Positions 60,341 to 64,000 of a DNA stretch of 64,000 nucleotides are shown here, in pieces. This DNA comes from Thuidium tamariscinum (Eukaryota > Streptophyta > Bryopsida > Hypnales > Thuidiaceae): positions 372,001 through 436,000 of the forward strand of contig OX344750.2 of the NCBI GenBank assembly GCA_947034885.2. Reading direction: 5' to 3'. Position 1 is the stretch's first letter. Every line of letters begins with the position of its first letter. The notes beneath the pieces are model-generated. The model was not told where the DNA came from, did no database searches, and worked only from the letters and a program-made list of their open reading frames with translations. The position numbers and the translations under genes are program-made.

Positions 60341-61681
60341 ATTTAAAAAAATTGAACTTATCACCAAAAATGTGGGTTTCTTATAGTGAATAGAATGAAA
60401 ATCTAAATCATTAATAGCCCTCAATTGGAACTAAAATGAAATAACCCCAATGGTGACATTGTTCTTGTCGTACGCGCAGTCTAGCAGAAAGCACCTTTAT
60501 CACACCCAAACGTGATAATATGACACGGAATATCGTCCCAGGAGATTCCAGACGTTACTAATAGTTGCGTTTTCCGGTTTCTAGGTTTCTCGGATCAAAA
60601 CACCCCAAGTTACTACTCTTAATCCGGAATACCAACTTGTCTTCCGAACTCTTTTTCCGGATCCGTCTTTTCTTTCCGAATCCGTCTCTCAACTATAACC
60701 GGATTCCTTCCTCGGATCCGGATTTCACCTTCACCCGGATCTGTCTCAATCCGGAATCCGGTTCCGTCACTCAATAATAGGTTTTTGATACCCCTGTTTT
60801 ACCCTCAAGGAGTCCTCTCTTGATCTTTAGAGGGGTAGGGACTTACCACTCGTAAACCTCACGCTCTCTCCTCTCAAACAAAACACACGAAAACACCAAA
60901 ATATATCCGGTGTTGTATTAGGGCCGGATCCGGATCCTCACAACTTCCCGGATAGCTCTAGGCCAATCCGGTTAGCAGGTCACTCAGGACTACTTCACTT
61001 GCCCTTACTACAACGACAGATTCGAAAACCCCTAGACCCGAAAGGACGTATTTTCCTAGTTCTTCGGATCGACTCAATGGATGGCAGACCTTCCGATGGA
61101 CGGAACTTTCCTCTGGCGGCTGCTTAACTCCGCACGGATCCGCCCCTGCGGTTCCGGAACCTCCTCCTTGTCACTCCTGGACTCACACCGGATCACCGTT
61201 CCGGTGAATTAAAGGCTCCACGCTCAAACTCACGATTCAAGATCCTAACTCTCGGAAGTTGGTCACTCAGTTCGGATTTCAAGTGCCTCAGAATCCGGAT
61301 TCCTCCTCACCCTTCCCTCTTGCCTCTCAACACTTCAACGAACACACACCCAGAAGAGACTCAAACACAAGTCAGAGCTAGAATGTTCATCTGCCGGCTC
61401 AAATTAAAGAAGGGAATGAAAATACAATAGAATATGCACTAGGAGGGAATGACAGGCCAACTAACTTGCTTGCCCCTTAAAAGCCCAAAAAAACAATGAA
61501 AGTCAAAGCCTAAAAACAGAAACGGAATGCCAACAAGGCAAAAGAAAATCCGGAACAACCAATCGGAGCCCAACTGGATTATCCGGAAAGGTCTGGCCAG
61601 TTGTCCCTAAAGTTCCGGATCGGGGCCCACATCCGGGAAATCCGTCCAGGAAACTTCCGTCCCAAAATCTCAAAATCCTAC

Positions 61682-63697
61682 CTAACTACTCAAACCTATC
61701 CTACTTACGCGCCCGCTTCGATGTCGCGCCCACGGGCGGAACTGAACTTCTCCGCGTTGCTGCCTTGGGAGGGGGAGCCTTCTTGGTGGCGGATCAGGTC
61801 TGCCTCTTCTGAATCGGAACCGGCGGCGTTCCGCTGTCTTCCGTCGAAGTCTCCTCCGAATCCGCCTCGGAGCTTTCTGAATGCTCCACTTCCTGAAATC
61901 CGCCCTGCTCTCTAACTTCATCACGGATGGTGAGGGGCGGATTGTCTTCCCTGTCCGAGTCATCCAAGATGACTGTCTTGCTGCGCGGATCTTGCCCGGA
62001 ACCCTGTCTGGCTCGTTCATGTGGGCGAACTTCTCCGGATTCTCCCTGGCCGGATTCGCTAGGGCCTTCATCCGGATCTCCAGGTTGAGCCGTGGTGATG
62101 CCCTCTTCTCTTGCGGATCCGTAGGTGTGTTGGACGATCCAGCCGCATTCGGATCCGATCCGAGCTCGCCGAGGTTCTTCACGACCGGCGAGTTTCCGAG
62201 TAGCTTCCGATCCGTCGACATCCGTCCTTGCGCACCGGGGCTGAAGTCCGTAAACACCTGCTGGTTGAGCAAGCTCGACAGTCCTTCCCCCAACTCCGGA
62301 TTGAGAGCCCCAATTAAGGCCCTCATCTCCTTCAGTACCCCTTCCATCTTGGCCTGGTAATCCACCAAGATGGTGATGACTTTCGATCCGGTGACGTGCC
62401 CTTCCGTCATCAGCCGGGCGGAAAACAGTTTCACCCTGATCACTGTACCCGCCGGTTGGGCCACCAACTCCTGCAGGTTCCGAACCAAGGAGGTGGCCTC
62501 CACGATCTTCCCGTTGGCGACACTGAGATCACTCTCCAGGTACGTCACCGTGCTCTGGAGCCCATTCCGCTCCTCTTCCGCCTTCCGTCGTCCCTCTTCA
62601 GCTATCCGGGCCAGATCTTCCGCCTATCGGGTTTGATCCGTCTGATTCCGAGCCACGTCCTCCCATTTCCGGATCTCTTCGTCTTTCTTCCGCAACACCT
62701 CTTGAGTCGGAAGACGGTCGAGGATTTCCGGAATGTCTTCGATCTTCACCGCGCCCAGCTTCGTGACAATCTGCTCGAGTATCGCCTCATATTGGTTGTT
62801 GTCTGCGTGCGCCATCATGGTGTGACGGATGATGGTGTTGAAGTGGTTCCGCTTCTTCTTCCCCAGGGTTGATCCGGGTGGATCCGGGTCGGGGTGTCCT
62901 CTCTTATCCGGCGTTGTGGACTTCTTCCGTTCCGGCTTCCGTTCCGGCTGGCTGACCGGCTTCTACTCTTCCGGGTCCTCGTCCATCCGCTCGTCCTCCG
63001 GGTCCTCCGGCTCCTTCTCCAACTCATCCGTCAAGCCGTACTTGAGGATCTGAATTCCCGTCTCATAGCGGAGGAGTTCCGGGCCACTCAGCACATCATT
63101 GTGGTGGTACAGGTGGAAGAGATAGCCATTGATAGTGCTGGTCTTCTCCCGTCCCACATGCTCGGCTAGCCGGTTAACTACCCACTGGAGGACTATACCC
63201 CAGTTGACTATCCGCTTCTCAAAACACCCGAAGATGGTGTTTGCTACCGTCACGGTGACACGGGTAGGCTTTTCCGGATAGAGGATGGGAATCAAGAATT
63301 CCAACATCCGTCTATGCCGGTCGTTGGTGCAATCCGGAACTGAGTATCCGTCCTTAGGGTGGGGCGGATTCCGAAACTTGTTAACACCAAACTTGTCCGT
63401 CCGGGGAGCTAGACCTAATCCGGTTTTATCAAAACCATATACATTCGCCCAGATATCCGGCATCCAGGCACTCGGTCTACCCCTCACTGTGAGTTCGTAC
63501 TGATTCGGAACTCCCGAGAGGATTTCCTGTACTATCTCGTCACTCTTCACACTCCAAGGGCGCCGGATCAACCCATGACACCCTAGGAAGACTAGATCAT
63601 CTTCTAACTCCTTCCGATGCTGCGGATCGGAAGGGATGACTAGCGAAATTGCCTTGGCCGTCACTACCGCTCGCTTCGGATTGGAGGAACTCGCCAT
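61682..63697 (-). pseudogene. unknown element-encoded protein, broken by two TAG stops
   Basis: Minus-strand frame from ATG 63697 (MASSSNPKRAVVTAK). The first about 245 residues form a folded-looking domain (WANVYGFDKTGLGLAPRTDK, VANTIFGCFEKRIVNWGIV, YLFHLYHHNDVLSGPELLRY). An acidic and then basic linker follows, then a coiled coil (LRKKDEEIRKWEDVARNQ to ESDLSVANGKIVEATSL), then a low-complexity tail. TAG stops at 62963-62965 and about 62624-62626 lie in the same frame. Near the end the protein-like reading moves to another frame (VILDDSDREDNPPL, about 61970-61930), implying a frameshift between about 62170 and 61990. I do not recognise the family; a gag-like or plant-transposon protein is possible. 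Confidence 0.5.
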
Positions 63698-63871
63698 CTC
63701 TCCGCCCGAGTCGGAACTTGTCGGTGCGGTCGGCACCGACCCTGAACTAAACCCGGAACCGATCTCTACTGCTCACCACTCTTTCTCTCTCTATACGCGC
63801 TCCAAAACCTGCACACAAGCCGTACCTCGATTTGCCAAATTGAAAAGGAAAAATGAAGTGGAGAGGAGGGG

Positions 63872-63880
63872 TTTATATAC
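63872..63880 (-). promoter_or_regulatory. TATA box for the minus-strand element ORF
   Basis: The minus strand reads GTATATAAACCCC, about 180 bp upstream of the ATG at 63697. Spacing fits a plant promoter with a short 5' UTR. Confidence 0.5.
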
Positions 63881-64000
63881 CAGTCGGTACCCTGCGTTCC
63901 CAGTTCCCCTCGGAACGGCGCGACGTTCCCCGGCCGTTACGCTAGTTTCCGTAGGTCGGCGGCGTAGACCCGTAGGTGCCGACCATCCGAAACTAGCTCG

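Larger units (their letters stand above)
58415..60388 (+). mobile_element. CACTA-like element with CACTATAAGAAA ends, 2.0 kb
   Basis: Left end CACTATAAGAAATC; right end, read inward, CACTATAAGAAACCC. AAT flanks both sides (58412-58414, 60389-60391). No coding capacity. It contains a split MITE and a hairpin. Confidence 0.8.
60430..64000 (-). mobile_element. GC-rich, TCCGGAT-rich element, incomplete at window end
   Basis: From about 60430 composition changes sharply from AT-rich to GC-rich. The words TCCGGAT, ATCCGG and CGGATCC recur every few tens of bases in coding and non-coding parts alike. It contains a minus-strand ORF and a TATA box. A GTGATAATATGACACGG-like stretch near 60510 suggests a retroelement terminal region, but I found no second terminal repeat within the window. 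Class uncertain. Confidence 0.4.

Noticed and set aside
1-64000. tRNA, rRNA or other structured RNA genes
   Set aside because: I looked for tRNA A/B boxes and rRNA-like blocks by eye and saw none I could support; a covariance-model scan would be decisive.

Overview
The window reads as nuclear DNA of a land plant with a large, repeat-rich genome. The reasons are a host gene with about 17 GT-AG introns and a plant-specific DCD domain, CACTA (En/Spm) transposons with a TNP2 transposase, Helitron-type ends, a plant-type ULP2 SUMO-protease domain, and a fragment of plant mitochondrial atp1 lying in nuclear repeats. I cannot name the species. All exon models were built by hand from splice consensus, reading phase and remembered family motifs; nothing was aligned or searched.

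Layout. 0.1-21.6 kb: CACTA-derived sequence. It holds a broken minus-strand accessory gene (2.0-4.5 kb), a small unknown two-exon gene (14.2-14.7 kb) and a complete five-exon TNP2 transposase (15.6-21.0 kb). Inserted in it is a 6.4-kb pogo-like element (4805-11202) with inverted ends and a TA target duplication. That element's single spliced gene joins a pogo DDE transposase to a ULP2-like SUMO protease and then to the usual lysine-rich transposase tail; I consider it the most interesting object here. 21.6-36.5 kb: non-coding transposons (a 4.2-kb CACTA with palindromic ACGT sites near each end, MITEs), minisatellites, and a Helitron-like region with duplicated 3' ends and a captured RRM splicing-factor exon. 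36.8-46.1 kb: three CACTA elements nested in one another, each with matching 3-bp duplications. They enclose a TA-flanked foldback element, an in-frame piece of mitochondrial atp1, and a dense heat-shock-element array followed by a TATA box. 46.1-47.6 kb: a gene relic and two small MITEs. 47.8-56.1 kb: the one clear host gene, about 1,390 residues, with an acidic N-terminus, a DCD domain and a C-terminal C3HC4 RING-like finger. 56.1-60.4 kb: inverted repeats and another CACTA with a split MITE inside. 60.4-64.0 kb: a GC-rich, TCCGGAT-laden element with a broken minus-strand ORF.

How the parts relate. Apart from the DCD-RING gene, almost everything is mobile DNA. The TNP2 gene is the only transposase here with an unbroken frame, and it could in principle act on the non-autonomous CACTA copies in the window if their ends match. 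The pogo-ULP2 gene has one premature stop, so this copy is probably dead or dependent on another copy.
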